64,000 bases of DNA from Berberis thunbergii (lineage: Eukaryota > Streptophyta > Magnoliopsida > Ranunculales > Berberidaceae): NCBI GenBank assembly GCA_003290165.1, contig QNQO01000455.1, positions 372,001 through 436,000 of the forward strand, given 5' to 3'. The stretch's first letter is position 1. Each line of letters starts with the position of its first letter. Made by a program: the position numbers and the translations under genes. The notes under the pieces were generated by a model that saw nothing but the letters and a program-made list of their open reading frames with translations, did no database searches and was not told where the DNA came from. Positions 1-14,600 of the stretch are shown here, in pieces.

Positions 1-1077
1 TCTCGTTACGGTCATCAGTTGGTGTCAGAGCAGATTATTATGTCAGTAGTCAGAAGTTTTGTTCTAATTGCAATCAGAAGTTTATAAATTTGGTTCTGAA
101 TAGTAAAACTATATCCCTGATTAGCAAACTAGCTAACTATATATGTTGTCGATTTTCATTTGATTTCAAAGTTAACCATTGTTTGACAATGCGATCAAAA
201 TCTTTTACTAGTGTTGTTAATTTATTTTTCATTGCTAGCTGGGTTTGAAGGTAGAATTGTTGACTGTTTTGAGTCTAATGTACCATGCACCTATAGAGTC
301 TTTGGTATACAGTACTAACAAAATCTCTCTCAGATTTGCTATTGACATGCATGGAAGAATATGTAGTTATGTACTAGTGAAAAAACAAAGACTTGGAATA
401 ACACAATTTCGTCGACCCCGTGCAACGACTTTCACTCTTCTCACCATTGAATTTCTTACTTGGATGTACTTCGAGGTAGGTCTAATTTCATTTGTTTAGT
501 CAAGGTAGAATTGATTAGGTTAAGCAAACAAGAAAAATGAGAGCGAACAAGGTCTTCTTACGATGTTTCCTTGTATTTGGACTCGTAATTCACGACTTAA
601 TTTCTTTCTTGAACGAGACACTTGGCCACTTGGGATTCTTAATACAAGATTTAGTGTTAAACTAATGTGTGTATGGACATAATCATGGTGGCAATCTACG
701 TCCTCTGCTTCCCTTTGTGTAAAACTGTAAATTATTCAAATAGAGACGCTGCAACAAGACGCAGTTGATTAGCTCATATGACCCCTAATTTTTCCAATTA
801 TGAACCAAGAATGTCAACTCTTTCCTAGAACTTACTCCTCACAAACCTAATTCTCAAGGTATCCAATGAGATCTTTAGAATGTGACTTGCTTTCATCACT
901 TGGGTCCTAATAGTTTTGAGTGGCAAGATTGAAAGTTATCGGCAAAATATTAGAAATTCAGGTTTTAAATTGGAATCAGGGTAATGTGGCGTGATCAAGA
1001 GAGAATGATAAAATTTTCAAAGTATTTATATGTATCTTAAGGTTGTAAGAACTCATCTCCTGATGTCACATCATCCT
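1..1077. other. AT-rich intergenic sequence, no gene recognised
   Basis: No open frame here has recognisable motifs. The longest (245-499, 84 codons) has no domain, no splice context and no homology I can recall. I see no tRNA, rRNA or transposon terminus. Confidence 0.5.
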
Positions 1078-1681
1078 TAGGGGTGAGCACGGGACAGGAT
1101 GGGACGAGATGGACCCATCCCGTTCATTCGGGATCAGGATGGGATGGGATAAATCTCATCCCATCTCAAACGGGACGAGATGAGCACGTACTAAATAGTC
1201 ATACAATAAAAATTAATAAAAAAAAACTTATCTCACATTACTCACACACCAATAATGTCAAATTTATATACATATAACTTACATCATAAATAATAATAGA
1301 TATTAAATAAATAAATATTAAACATTTTTTTGAAAGACAAATAAATATTAAATTTCATTTAAAATTAATGATTCAATTCATTTAGATTTCATATAGAATT
1401 TCATCTTACATTGATTTAATTTTAGTACATCCTAAACCTTAATTTAGAAGGGTATTTTGATTAAAATTAATAATAATAAATATTAAATAAAAAAATTCGG
1501 GACGGGAGGAGATAGGCGGGATTGAAAATCTCCATCTCGATCCCATCCCACTCTAGATCGGGACGGGACGGGATCGAGATGAGTTTGATCAATCCCAAAA
1601 AGACCCAAAAAAAAAATATTTGAATAGGACGGGAAGGAATCGGAACAGGTTTTTGATCGCGGAATGAAATGCCCACTCCTA
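1078..1681. mobile_element. hAT-like MITE, family 'TAGGGGTGGGCA', copy 1
   Basis: The element starts TAGGGGTGAGCAC and ends in the inverted form CCCACTCCTA. It is flanked by a perfect 8-bp duplication, ATCATCCT (1070-1077 and 1682-1689), which is the hallmark of hAT insertion. It encodes no transposase. Both ends are filled with degenerate G-rich strings of the type GGGACGGGATGGGA, in inverted orientation relative to each other, around an AT-rich core. Two more copies lie at 18091-18583 and 35412-36334. Confidence 0.85.
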
Positions 1682-4600
1682 ATCATCCTGACTGCATAAC
1701 CTAATTTCCTAGTCTTAGTCATAAAAAAAATAAAAAATCGGTCCTCACTCATTCGTTAGGAGCTCCAAAACTCTGAGTTGTTAAGTATTGTTGACAATAA
1801 AGTCGAGCAGAACAATTTCTCTTTTCTTTTCTTTTCAATATAAACCCAACACACATTCATTTTGTGAATTGTAAAAATCATAATACAACAGTCATTAAGA
1901 AGTCACATTTTAAGAACACGCAATATGGTAACCGACGAAATTGGGAAAAAAAATTTTGGTTGCGCATTTGGCCTAGAAAACCCATTTTCCTAAGGTAAAT
2001 TCGCGCTTGTGTGTGACTAAAGTGTGGGAAATATATGAAGATTGACCAAAATAAAGGTCTCAGTGAGTAGGTATCAAGGGGAGCATAAATTCAAGAAAGC
2101 TTAGGGCAGCAATCCAATTATGTCATGGTATTTGACCTGATTGGATTACCTTACACAAAGGTGCAAGTGTTGTGTACTAACAAACCTTCCTTGATGGATG
2201 TTTATGGGAAAGAGAATAAACACTTTACTACTAATCATATTTTTGTAATACTAACTATCAAAATCATTGTGCCCTTTAACCATCAAAATTTTCAATATCA
2301 AAGAAATCATCATCAACAATTGATTTTGAAAATGTTAATAAAGTTAACCCTACATTGGCTTATTTTGTGGTTTAATGAAGTGGAGCTCCTAATAATAATA
2401 ATGCGTGTGTAAAGGCTAGAAAATTTTAGGATTAGGTTATCATGCTTATAACTTGGGCCAGCATCTAGGGTTTAGTAACTGCGTTTTCATGTACGAAAAA
2501 CTTGACGCGAATTAGGTATTGGATGCTTAGATACAATGTACTTTAAAATTGATCTGAAGTGTGCTAGATTTAGCGTTAAAGATATGTTTCGTTGCAGAGA
2601 ATTTGTGGAAAAGTATGATATATATAGCGCAACAACCTAACTCTTGAAGATATGGAAAATGGTGGTGTAGCGCTGGCCTCTCGGAGAGGTTATAGTTCAT
2701 GGCGGAACAAAAGAAATGTATTTCATGTGCTTAAGTAGTGAAGATGTGTCAACTGCTGAAGTTCTTTTTCTTTTGCAATCAGGTTCAATAACTATAATGG
2801 TGTGGCATCATCAAAGGAAGTTTTTTACAATCTCAAAATACATATAAACGCCTTGGAGATTTCATCATTCTTTTAAGATTATGCCACATCACTCTGGTTA
2901 TAAAACCTGATTTCCTAATAATTTTTGACAATTTTTATTTATTTATTTATTTTAAAAAAATTCAAGAACCTGAATAAAAATTGTATTCACCTCTTTATAA
3001 AATCAAATAAAAGTAAGAGGGGGCAGGATCTTATAAAAATACCAAAACTAAGGGTCAACACTCAAAAGGCACACAATTTGGAACTATTTTCTTGTAGTCA
3101 GTGAGCTAGAGAGTTTGGTTGAGAAGTTTTGCCCCTACTAAACCCAATTACAAGTAGGTCATTAACAATTTCCTTCAAATCTCAATTAATATGATCACTT
3201 AAGTCAACCCAAACTTATCCGAAATGTATAAACAATTTCTTAGTGTCCATACTCTTATCTCATGAGGCAATCTGCTGGATTTCATACCTTGTATATCTGG
3301 TTTATTAGTGTGCATGGAAGCTTCTCAGGCTAGGGTGGTCAATGAATTTGATTACACCATACGCTCTACGCAAATCCAATATATGTAAGTTTTGATTAAT
3401 CGAATTTGTGATCATCTCTGATCTTGTGACGTACGAGATAAAACCTATGTTGTAACACTCTTGTATGGGCGAATTCAAAGGCTAACAAACTACCAAGAGC
3501 ATTATAATCCTGCATCGTCTAAATAAGAAAAGATGATGTACTATATATGTTCAAGTTTAAATTCCTATGATTGAACACACAAGAACAAGGATTATAATCT
3601 CACAGTCTGGATGAAGGGACATATTATATATGTGTAAGTTTGTATCCCCATAATTCCACGGGAAGGCAACATACTATATATAAGTTTGTATCCCCATGAT
3701 TCCACGCGATTAACTTTTTTCTCCAAAGGACCCTTAAAATAAAGAAAAATACCACTTTATTGTGAAGTACGCAATATTCTTTACCTAAACATTACTATCA
3801 GCATATTCTGCATTTAACGCATAATACAAGACTAATAAGCTTTTGTTGTCATTTGTCAAGAGGATTTCTTTACCTAAACATTACTATCAGTTGCTACTAC
3901 AATTAACAAAATATACAGTCCTCACCTGCTAACCTAAAAGGTGCATGGAAGAATATATTTATAGCACAGAATGTCAAAGGAATAAATAAAATAGTGGAAT
4001 AATTATTAGAATAATCTTGTCTTATCACAGTCGTTGGACTCAAAGGTCAATGTTGCAAGAGCTTGTTCACAATTCTACTTCTACGCGTAGTAATCACAGC
4101 GATGAAATACTGACAGAGTGCACGCCAGCTATTGACAACCAAACAAGCACAAATTCAAGCCATTCATTCAATCATCGATACAGACCTTTCGGATTTGAGG
4201 GATGAATAAGGATTGAGGGTAGAACAAAATATTGACCCATATCGGGATAGAATTCATAATAAATTTGATTGAAATAATGAGCTGTGTTGCAACGCGCCCA
4301 CCTGAGTTTTCATAGTCTGCTGATATCTGGCAAGCACATCAGTGCCTTAAATAGTCTGTCCTAACCTGGGTATCGAGTCCCATAGGTAAATGACAGTATC
4401 TTAGATGACAGGAAAAATGGAAGAAATCAACCTGCAGGGTAACCAAACGACAAATATAGTCATTAGATTAGTCTAACAGCGTGTCAAAGTGCTGCTTCTG
4501 ACCCACAAGACAAGAAAGTTCAACCAATTAAGTCACAAACGATAAATGATCAGAGTGAAAATCTTCAAAATTGCAAAGAGCGAATAAATAAGGGGGGTAA

Positions 4601-5100
4601 AAAACTGAGAAATGCAAGCCAGTTCCTATTCTTTTGCCACAACGAAAGTTTTTTTGGAAAGAACTGCACGTTAAACTGCCTTCTTAGGTGCTGGATCAGT
4701 CGGATATATAGAACGCAACCTGTATCACACAGACATCTCGGTGTTTCAAACAGAGGTGTAAGTTCTTTGGACTCCCTTTATATCCAAAAACCTACTTAAA
4801 TGTTCCAGAGCACCACTGTGAAGTCTGTAATCTCTCAGCAGTCATTTACTCTTATCAGTCATATAGTTCTCTCCAAATCTAGAAATATTACTAGCGAAAC
4901 ACAACATGAATGAGACGTACATAAAAATGTGAGACAGCTTTGTACCTATAAATAATAGTAACTTCCCTTTTTTTTCTTTCTTTTTTCGGATTTCTCATCT
5001 GAAATTGTATAACATGCCTGGAGATGACTCCGGAAAATACAAAATAAGAGTTCTAAGGTTTACATTACCAAAAACCATATGATGAAATAATTTAAAAGAT
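1682..5100. other. Intergenic region downstream of the kinase gene; short direct repeats only
   Basis: I see no gene. Two short direct repeats stand out: a 26-bp unit at 3635-3660 and 3681-3706 with one mismatch, and an exact 25-bp unit at 3777-3801 and 3866-3890. Open frames such as 2125-2412 and 4017-4205 show no known domain. The sequence is otherwise AT-rich and featureless. Confidence 0.45.
3635..3890. repeat. Two interleaved pairs of short direct repeats
   Basis: Pair one is 26 bp, beginning TAAGTTTGTATCCCCAT, at 3635 and 3681. Pair two is 25 bp, beginning TTCTTTACCTAAAC, at 3777 and 3866. Nothing further can be assigned. Confidence 0.6.
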
Positions 5101-5644
5101 ATTGTATGATCTAGTTTAATCCAAAAGCCCAAGCACCATGAATACATCAAAACTATGGAGCTTTGGACTGTGACTATTCACATCCATACCATCTCTCTTC
5201 CACCCGAGGGGTGGAATATATATTAGTCACTGGCATCTGGAGGTTCTGTACAACTGCGCCAGCACATCTGAAACAATAAGATTCTCGAAGGTGAGCATAA
5301 CCACTTTACAGATTCCATACATAAAAGGCACATAATGTAGAAATAATAACATCATAATATGAAATCGATGAACTCACATTCTGATAAAAACATTCACAGC
5401 TCTCCTTTGTCTGGAGTGTAGTCTTCAATATAGCATAGTTCTTGATATATTATAGTGCTAACAAACAGAGCATTATCAAGAAAAAATGTCCACATATGGC
5501 TGTATGAAACTCGTCTTAGCAGTAAAGGCATAATAATATGGCATTACTAGCCTGTGGTTTCCATAAGAGCAGATGACCTCTCATATTGTATAATTCTCAC
5601 CTTTCTCAGCAACAATCAGGTATTGTACGGCACTGTAAAAAACA

Positions 5645-8600
5645 TCACTTCAAATTGATTGCTGCTGCCATTTTCCTCAATTTTTGAGATATTTCAGAGA
5701 ATGATGGCCTCTCGCCTGGTTCACCAGACCAGCAACTTTCCATCAAAGATTTCCATTCAGGATCACACCATGGAGGAATTTGTGGACGCAATGAGTTGTT
5801 TACTATTCCACCTGAAGAAGCATCAAATGGAGGTCAAGAGTAGATTGATCCAGACAACAGAGAAAATAAATAATATTAACACTGAAGAAATAATCAAAAT
5901 AAATGAAACAATAATGGAAATAAATGAACAATAATCGAAATAAACTATGATAAAAACTAATGGAAAACAAATAAGAAAATAATATTTCCTTCCATCATCA
6001 ACCAAAGAACAATGAACATTCCCTTGCCTTATTTATAATATCCTTAACTTCTTTGACAACCTAACTGTAACTGGCTACTAATTCCCTTACTACTATTATG
6101 GACTTTACTTAATAGGCCAATTATACTTAAATTACAATTGCTAAACTAACCCATATAATGATACATGCTTACATCTACCTCCTCGGGTTGAAGAAGCTTG
6201 TCCACAAGCTTGAAGTCGAAAAAGCCAGACGAAAACAGAAACCATTTAGAGAACACAAGGCGAAGTGCATGAGCAGAAGTCGATCTTAAACTTTTCCGTT
6301 GTAGTTGCTCGTATCACAAATAAGGAAATCCAAATTGTGTCACCAAATATAAAATCTACGATGATTCCTGGTCTCAAACGGATAGCCATTGCAACTTTCC
6401 AATTTTTGTGTGCGCTAATGTCTTGAGTTTAGCTTCAAAATTGTCCCAACTTAGATCACGAATCATGTCTTGCGATTGTATGTGTTGTGTCGTGGTGGTG
6501 ATCAACCTGATCATAAAAATTTCTAGAACCAGTAACTTGTGGGGATACTTGGTCTGTTTTACAGCTGCAAATAGTGATAGGACCAATTGACGAGTAATCA
6601 ATTTTGTGTGGTGTGACTAAATGTTTGTTGGGGTGTAAATAACCCAACCCAAATTGAGCTTCTTCACGATGAAGTTCACCTTCTCCATATGAATTGTGAC
6701 GAACAGAGCAGTGAAACTCATTGTGTGCTTGAGGGGCAAGTCGATGGGATTGTTAACGGTGGATTGCAGTGGATCATGACCAAGCCAAAGATGTTGATTG
6801 GCCGCTATCAACTCATTTTTATGCACTGTGGACTGTTGGGTTGCGATCTGTTAGTGACAAGAAGATCGGTGTTGGTCGTATTCATATATGGATTCCATTG
6901 TTCCTTCGGCAAACTCGTTTCCTAATCTTCTATTTTTCTTCTTTGTAGGGTTTGGGTGGGGTTAGAACTAAATAGGGATGTAGAAAGGGGTCATGGGTTT
7001 GCGACGAGCGATGAGGGATGGTGGAGATGGTTGATTGGGGTTGTCGATATCATTGGAGGAGTGTCGTCGACGTCGTCACTTGTGGTGATTGGACGGTGGG
7101 GGTGGCGGAGGGGATTGCTGTAGGGAGGGAAGGGCAATCGGCCTGGCGATCGAATGGAGTGGTGGTTCGGGTTGGGAAAGGGTGTTGGAGGGGGCGTCGA
7201 GGACGATGGGGAAGGGGCGATCGACCCACCTAGTGATGTGCCACCGTCTGCGAGGGAGGGTGGTTCAATCAGGGAATTTGTCCTCGTATGGGGCTGTGTG
7301 TCGACGCTTGCGTGTTGGGAGGGGTTGTGCAATGTTGCTTGGGGGTTGACGATCACTCCTTGTGGGTGTCCATTGGCCTCTTTGTTGCCTGACAAGAGTT
7401 CCTTGATCATCAATTCCATCTTCGTCATCTCTTTCGTTGTTGCCTTCTCTACTGATTTCTCAATTTTAATATGGTTCAACCTTGCTAATTTATTTGTCAA
7501 ATCCTCCTCTCTTTGGTGTTTATCTTCATTGTGGAGCCTCACTTGTTTTATCTCTGTGTCTAAGATATTTTTTGAATTCTTCCATCATTCCATAGCTTCA
7601 ACTGCCTTGATTCTCTCTTTCTCGGTCATCTTCCAATCTTTTCTTCCGTGTATTTGTTTAATTTTGTTGGCTTTATACAAAAGGAACGCTTCGGCTCTGA
7701 TACCAATTGATAGAACTAAGGAACAATAATTGAAGTAAAACGAAACAATAATCAAAATAAAAGGAGCAATAATCAAAACAAACTATGATAGAAGTTAATG
7801 AAAAACAAATAAAAAAATAACTATTTTTTCAATCATCAATCAAAGAACAATAAACAATCTCTCGCCTTATTTATAATATCCCTAACTTCTTTGGCAAGCT
7901 AACTAACCTAACCCTAATTATTTAATAATGCCCAACTACTATTATGGGATTTACTTCATAAGCCCAATTATACTTGATACTAATACTACTAAACTGACCC
8001 TATGCAGTTAAAACGAATAACGGAACCATAACGGTCCAAAAGCATTATAGGTTATAACGGGATATATCGGAATATAACGTTATATAACGAACTAGTTTTC
8101 TAAATATATTTTTTAATACCCAAAAAATATTAATGTATTATAGAATCAAAAAAGTAACATAACATTAAATTCAAAAAAAATAAAACATTAATTAAAAAAT
8201 CTTCCCTTCGTATGAGAGTGAGATCGCAACAGAGAATGTGTCGACTCTTCATCTTCTTCCCTTCTTCTCTCGTTCTCTGTCAAACGACAAACTGCGAGAT
8301 CTGGTTCTCAGTCAATTGACAACGACGAGCTCTAGTCTTTCTTTTCTACGAGTCTAGGGTTCTGGTTTGATCGAGAATGAAATGGGTGATTTTTTATGTA
8401 CTAGAACAAAACGTTAACACGGTATTACTGGAAAAAAAAAAAAAAGTTATCTCAATAATAGCCATATAATGTCGTTATATCGGAGCCGTGATACCATAAC
8501 GTGATAATGTCATAACATAATGGCTCACCTCGTTAAGCGTTATATCGACATTATAACGCCGTTTTAACTGCACTGACTAACCCATAATATTGATTCACGT

Positions 8601-11600
8601 TTACATCACATTCACACGTTATATTGTAAGTTAACCCATAAGTTTAACTTTCAATTATTGAATCTTCATGAGTTTGTAATGGTTTTGTAACAACCAGTGG
8701 TCTCAACCAAAATGGGTAACATTGTCATGATCAATAACAACATTCAGTGGTCACAACCAAATGGATAACACTGTCATTATCCATAACAACGTTCACTACA
8801 GTATGGCCACCATACTGTCAATAAGCTGTTACCATGACAACAAACACTCTCAAACCTTGACTCTTCATCATTTACTGCATGTATACAATGTCCAAGCACA
8901 ATAAACCATCTTTCTATTTGATCTTCCTGCATATACACTTCCTTTGGATTCATGACAGACTTTAAATCTGGATTATTTGGGGGTCTCAAGTGACTCTACG
9001 GACTTGGGAATTTGAAACAGAGGTGATCGAAACTATGTAGTGCTAAGATTACTGGTTGTTATAAACTGAAGATTGTTATGGTTCTAGTTCTTTAAAGGTT
9101 GCCAACTTGCCATAGCAACAGTTGATTACCTCGACTTAAGACAGTGATTAAATCAATCTTACATTTTCCATAGATACTCACTGGTTTTCCATAAAAGACT
9201 TTATCACTCGCATTCTTTTTTTGTTCTGATCTTAGATATTTAACATAACATCAAAGGAAGGTTCAGAACTGAAAAGTTATATTGATAAAATACATAGTAG
9301 TATAAATCATACAAGTATTTCTAACAATGAACTTGCAGATCATGCATATTCTATCCTTAACAAAAGATACAATGGTTGGTCTGCTGCACACATCTAATCC
9401 AATCTTTCCAAGGCTTTGAAGACATAGTTCTGTGGAGAATCACTCATCTTTTCGGTTTATTATTATGGTCAAGATATAAGGGAATGGGGGTGTGTTGCAC
9501 AAGTTACTTAACTAATTTAAAGATTTCTATAGATATATGAGAATCACTCACCTTTTCGGTTTATTATTATGGTCAAGAACCTTCATGAGCATACTTAATC
9601 ATACTAAGCTAGATGGCATTAGCTCTTCATAAACATATTTGTAGAAGCGTACCAAATGTTCAAAGATTTCTATAGATATGACTCATTAAAAAAAACAACT
9701 AAACAAAGAAATAGTTTCAAGAAAAATATTACCTTTGCGCTATAAGGTATGATAAAGCATAAGTAATACAATGACAATAAAAGAAGATCAACAGGATCTT
9801 AAAACAGTGAAATGACAGTAATAATATAAGTAATAGCAAAATAAAACAAATACAACTCCGTTGTCAATTGAAGTATTAATTTTTATATTGTGGATTACCT
9901 AGTATAAGTTTATCCTTTTAGTACCATTCATTGAACGAGAGGTTGCATCTGGCTTGGGATAAATAGAACTAGTTTTTTTTTCTGGCATTTATAGCAAGTG
10001 CCACGTAACGCAGTTTCATCTTTGAACTCAAATATATACTTTACTTATAAAAATGTTATCAACAGTGATGAGCTTCATTAAGGATATTATTTATAAATTT
10101 TCGACAACCTTGAGTTAATGTGATTCTAACCAAAAAATTATATATGGTTTGATTCCAACCGTCATCAAAATTTTATATTGCCCTAATAAGGGGGTCAAAA
10201 TGTCAATAACTAATTTATAGTCGCATATGACCCATCATTCAATATTCTCGAGAACAGAAAAAATGTTTCGCCTGCTAGATTAAACTTAATACTTAATCCA
10301 ACATGACTTGTATTTATCGATCAAATAAATATACGGACATCATGAAAGAATAGTCATTTAGCTAGTAAGGTTTTCACATTATGTACCTTAATCCTTTCTT
10401 GGTATTAACATACCAAGTTTAAAAAAAAAACATTTAAGGTAAAATTCATTGATAAAGAAACGTCAAGAATTACAAGAAAGAAAACAAGTGTACAAGTATT
10501 CCAATACAATCGAAGGCGGAGGAGGAATTTAATGATTGTATGTGACTGGGGGTGTTGGAAAGGCGTTTAGCCCATGGAGTGGTGATCGTTGCACCACGTT
10601 GTGGTCACGCGCTTAAGCAAGCGTCTAAGTGAAGATTCTTGAGAATAAATATCCACTCTTCTAATACCAAGCACTTATGCCCAACAAGCAAACAGTTCAA
10701 GGGTTCGGTCATCACTGGGACCAATTTCTGGGATAATTGGTTTGAGCTAAAAAAACCCACACGGTAGAAGCAACTAATTGTTTCATACTCGCGCTTCTTT
10801 TTTTTTTAAATCAAATTTATAATTCTTGAACTTATAAATTCAGTGATTATTTTTACGTATAAGATTAAGTTTATTTTCATTTCATTTTCAAAATTTCGCA
10901 CCTTTTTTAAGGGCAACCAAGGTTTTATTCTTAAATCATTTAAATGCCTTCGGGCAAGGTTCAAACCCCTTCTTGTGATACCATTTGCCACAACTGCGAC
11001 AAGATTTACCAACTGAGCAAGGACCCCTATATTGATGCATGACAATCAGGGTATATATCTTTTTCTCAAATCTTCCATTTCCTATGTAATGAATCACGTA
11101 CACTTCTTATGTCATTTTAAAAAATAAATAAACAAATAATAATACCAATAATTAGTGAATCCTTCAATTTGAAAAGCCATTATCCACCCAAACTTACACA
11201 TTTTTAGTCTCTTTAAACAATACTATCATCAGATATATATCTCCAAAAAGAACTTGATGAGGAAAAAAAACACTTCAAAGACAAAGCATGTGAAGCAGTT
11301 TGAACATTGCAGTTCCATTAGTAGAATATAGAAACCACAAACAATTCAGTCAAAGTCTAACTTGGTGAATGTCTTTTATGTCCGATAAATAAGAAAGAAG
11401 AACTAGTCAGTAGTATGATCAAATCATCTGTCCCCATATTCATGCATGTGTTATTTGCAGAATATGGTAACACCTTTCTTTTGTTGTTAAATAAAAATAG
11501 TGCAGATGTCTACCCCAAATATGTTAATAATTTCCCAAAGTTCAACAAAATATGGTATACCAATTATTGAAGCGCAATGCATATCTGCATAAGGTTCCTC

Positions 11601-14600
11601 TCCTGTAAGCATTTCCCACATGACAATTCCATATGAGTAGACATCAATCTGCAAGATGGTAAAATAGATAAGGAATAATGGCACCTAATTGATAAAAGAA
11701 AATAAACGCTATCAATATTAAATACCAAAAAAAACCTTAAATGGCAAACCTAGGTACTTTACCTTTTCCGTTACCATGTTACTTTTCCCGCTAAGAAGTT
11801 CAGGTGCCATCCAAGGTAAAGTACCACGAACGCCTCCTGACACTAAGGTGTGTTGCTTTACCTTAGATAGTCCCAAATCACCAATCTGAAAGTACAAAAA
11901 ATTGAATAAGCAAAAAAAAAAAATAGCCGATTGCAAAATATATGTCAAAGCGGACAGTGAAAAAGAATATAGACAAGATTGGGGATAATGAATTGACACG
12001 CAATACAAATCATATAAAAATATATTATCAACTATGCCAAGAAGATGCCTAGATGTTTAATGGTTTGATGTGGAGACAATGTATAGACATTGGCCATGAA
12101 AACATGGTCTTGCTTACTCCCACATAAGAGGGTTTTTCTTTTTCTTTTTTATTGGTTTTTTCCCTGAAATTTCATTTGATGTTAAGAATACATATAACAG
12201 ATGAATACATTACTCCATCATGGATCATTTGATATTCAAGAAAACCTTTGGCAATATAGTCCAAAGATTCTCGAGAATATAAAACAGTCTAGTAGAAAAA
12301 TGGACTTGCAGATGAAGTATGAACAACATATCCAAAGCAAAGAAAAGGGAGAAAGCAGATGGAGTGAAAAAAGAGCAACTGAATAAGATTAACTATTTTT
12401 AATACCTTGCAGATGGGTCGATGAGGATCTCTCATATTTACCAAAAGATTCTCACACTTTAAATCAAAATGAACAATGTTTTTCCCATGCAAATATTCCA
12501 TGCCAAATGCAGTATCCATTGCTAAAAGAAGCCTCTTACGACGATCAATTGTTCTGCTCGAAATAGCACCATTAGATTTGTAGTTGGGCAAATGAAAGCT
12601 GCTAAGGAAAAGCTAGGCATTTTAGAATAATGAAAATAATATACCTATCTTTCTTTTGCAAAAATTGTTTCAAAGACCCATTAATCATGAACTCTGTCAC
12701 AGTGGCTAAAGATCCATCAGGACCATCACGAACTATACCATAGAATGACACAACATTGGGATGATGCAATGAACTCAATATCAAAGCCTCCTTCCAGAAA
12801 TCAGCAATCTATTACAACAGCACAAACAAGAATCGGCTATACAGAGCACAATGTGAAAGATTAGCACTAATGTACTACCAACTCAAAATAAACCCAGAAG
12901 ATGTAACAAGTAATGCAATGAAGAAGAAGAAGAAGAAGAAAAAGAAGCCACGCTTGTGTTCATATCTATACAAGAAGATTAAGAGTGAACTTCATGGAAG
13001 GCAATGTATTAGGCTTTGGCAAGCATCACCACCTTGCAACAGCAATGAAAAATAAAACTGAGCAATCAGCTACAATTTTCCGATGCAATGGAGCAAATAA
13101 GATAAGGGAGAGGGACTTTGATGGGAATTTGTATGTTCCATACAGTGATTTTCTCTGTCTCACACTCCCATCCCTGCCGAGTACAAGCATGCCTAGCTGT
13201 GAACACTCTATTTCAGAAGCTTCCCTCATCCTTGACGCACCAGAAGCACTACCTAAGCCTAGTTCACACTGCATATGATTTCCATCTATTATACACTTGT
13301 TCATCAGATTATACTACTCCTGGAGATTCCCACAAAATAGTGCATATGAGTTCACGCCATTTCAACCCATTAACGAGTCAGCTTCGAGTTGGGTAAAATT
13401 GGGCATGAAATTACCCTGTCAAGTATTTGCCAGTACACAACCCACCTCTGCGCTTAGACACTTCCAAGAATATAGAATAAGCAGAGATCAGGAAATAGAA
13501 GAAGCTATTTACTCAACATTCAACACTCAAGTTTGACCTCAAAGATCAACTTGACCAATGGAGATGGAAGCAAGTCACCATATCTCTCAGTTAGATTTTT
13601 TTACCAAAGGTTTATCAAATAAGGTTTGATGTAGAGAGATATTTGCCTAACCACGAAGCACTTACAAGAAAAGGAACGCAGATTGAAAGAGAGGTGTCAA
13701 TAAACACATTGAAACTTAACTGACATAAACCAGGTATATCTTCTTCGCTAATTAGCAAGTACCATTTGCGTCTACTTATCTATGTTTTTTAGAGGTGAAC
13801 TAGGACACTGGGTCTATCAAGAGAAAGTGGAATGGGTTTTGAGAAACCAAATTCAAAACCTTTTGTTTTCAGGAGTTAATCATTACGAGGCTGGCTTGCA
13901 TACTGACTGTTAGTAGAATGTGGTTTGAAAGGAATCTTAAAGCATTGAAAACAAACTTCAACTATTATGAGAATGCATTAGAAAAACAAACTAAATTGGT
14001 GTGCTTTGTCAAACCAAAGACCATACTACAATGGAAAAGGTCAAAGTATAGCATGAAATTGCATTTTCGATAAAACAAATTCCATGTCATCCTCAATATC
14101 AGAGCTTTCTAAATTTTCATCTAATTTTAAACTTCTGATATTCACTAAAGTTGGGATCAAGGTTTCCTAGTCAAACAGTTTATGTATACAACAAAAATTG
14201 TGTTTTGACAAAAGACATTGCCCTTTGTCCTCTTCAATCAAGAACTGTTGGGGATTCAGTTAACATCAATGAACATTTGCACAATAGAAATTAACTTCTT
14301 AATGGACTTGTTACTCAGTAGACCGCATTCAATAAACAGTTTGAGGCATTCACTTTCATGACATAGATAAGCAATATATTTGTCAATATTAGAAAAGATG
14401 GGAAAATACCAGACGTTCTCTCTCAGATGGTCTTCCTGCAAAGCGACTTGCTTTTATCCTTTTTATAGCTACATCAGAACCCTTCCATTTTCCATGGTAA
14501 ACAGATCCATATGTCCCAGAACCCAATTCCCGGATCTCCTCCAGATCATCATTTTTTATTGTCTACACAGGATGCGCATAATAAAAGTGAGTGAAACAAT

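Larger units (their letters stand above)
5846..8605 (-). mobile_element. Non-autonomous LTR retrotransposon (LARD-like), minus strand, in the kinase intron
   Basis: Two degenerate direct repeats of about 330 bp (5846-6173, and 7708-8605 when a nested MITE is removed) bound a 1.5-kb interior. Next to the right LTR, on the minus strand, is TGGTATCAGAGC, complementary to initiator-Met tRNA: the primer-binding site. Next to the left LTR is a purine-rich tract (AACCCGAGGAGGTAGA). LTR termini are TG...CA. The interior holds only a short frame (7542-6991, minus) with a charged start and a Pro/Ser-rich tail, and no protease, integrase or reverse transcriptase. Flanking 5-mers do not match, so the insertion is old or rearranged. 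Confidence 0.75.
5812..11560 (-). other. Very large last intron of the kinase gene
   Basis: The intron of 5749 nt joins exon 7 (ending in codons for ASII) to the last kinase exon (starting GGIVNN). The other introns are about 80 nt to 1.6 kb. It contains a non-autonomous LTR element (5846-8605) with a nested MITE, a 50-bp tandem duplication, a 40-bp direct repeat and a probable SINE. The LTR element stops only 34 nt before the 3' splice site, leaving a short pyrimidine stretch and CAG acceptor. Joining exon 7 to this exon keeps frame and family sequence. Confidence 0.85.

Noticed and set aside
6991..7729. Long open frames on both strands (183 codons minus, 191 codons plus)
   Set aside because: They lie in the interior of a non-autonomous LTR element. 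GC-rich low complexity keeps both strands open. The minus frame may be a decayed Gag-like remnant but has no diagnostic motif.
12921..12950. AAG-repeat coding sequence in the kinase
   Set aside because: It falls in intron 3; flanking exons join in frame without it.
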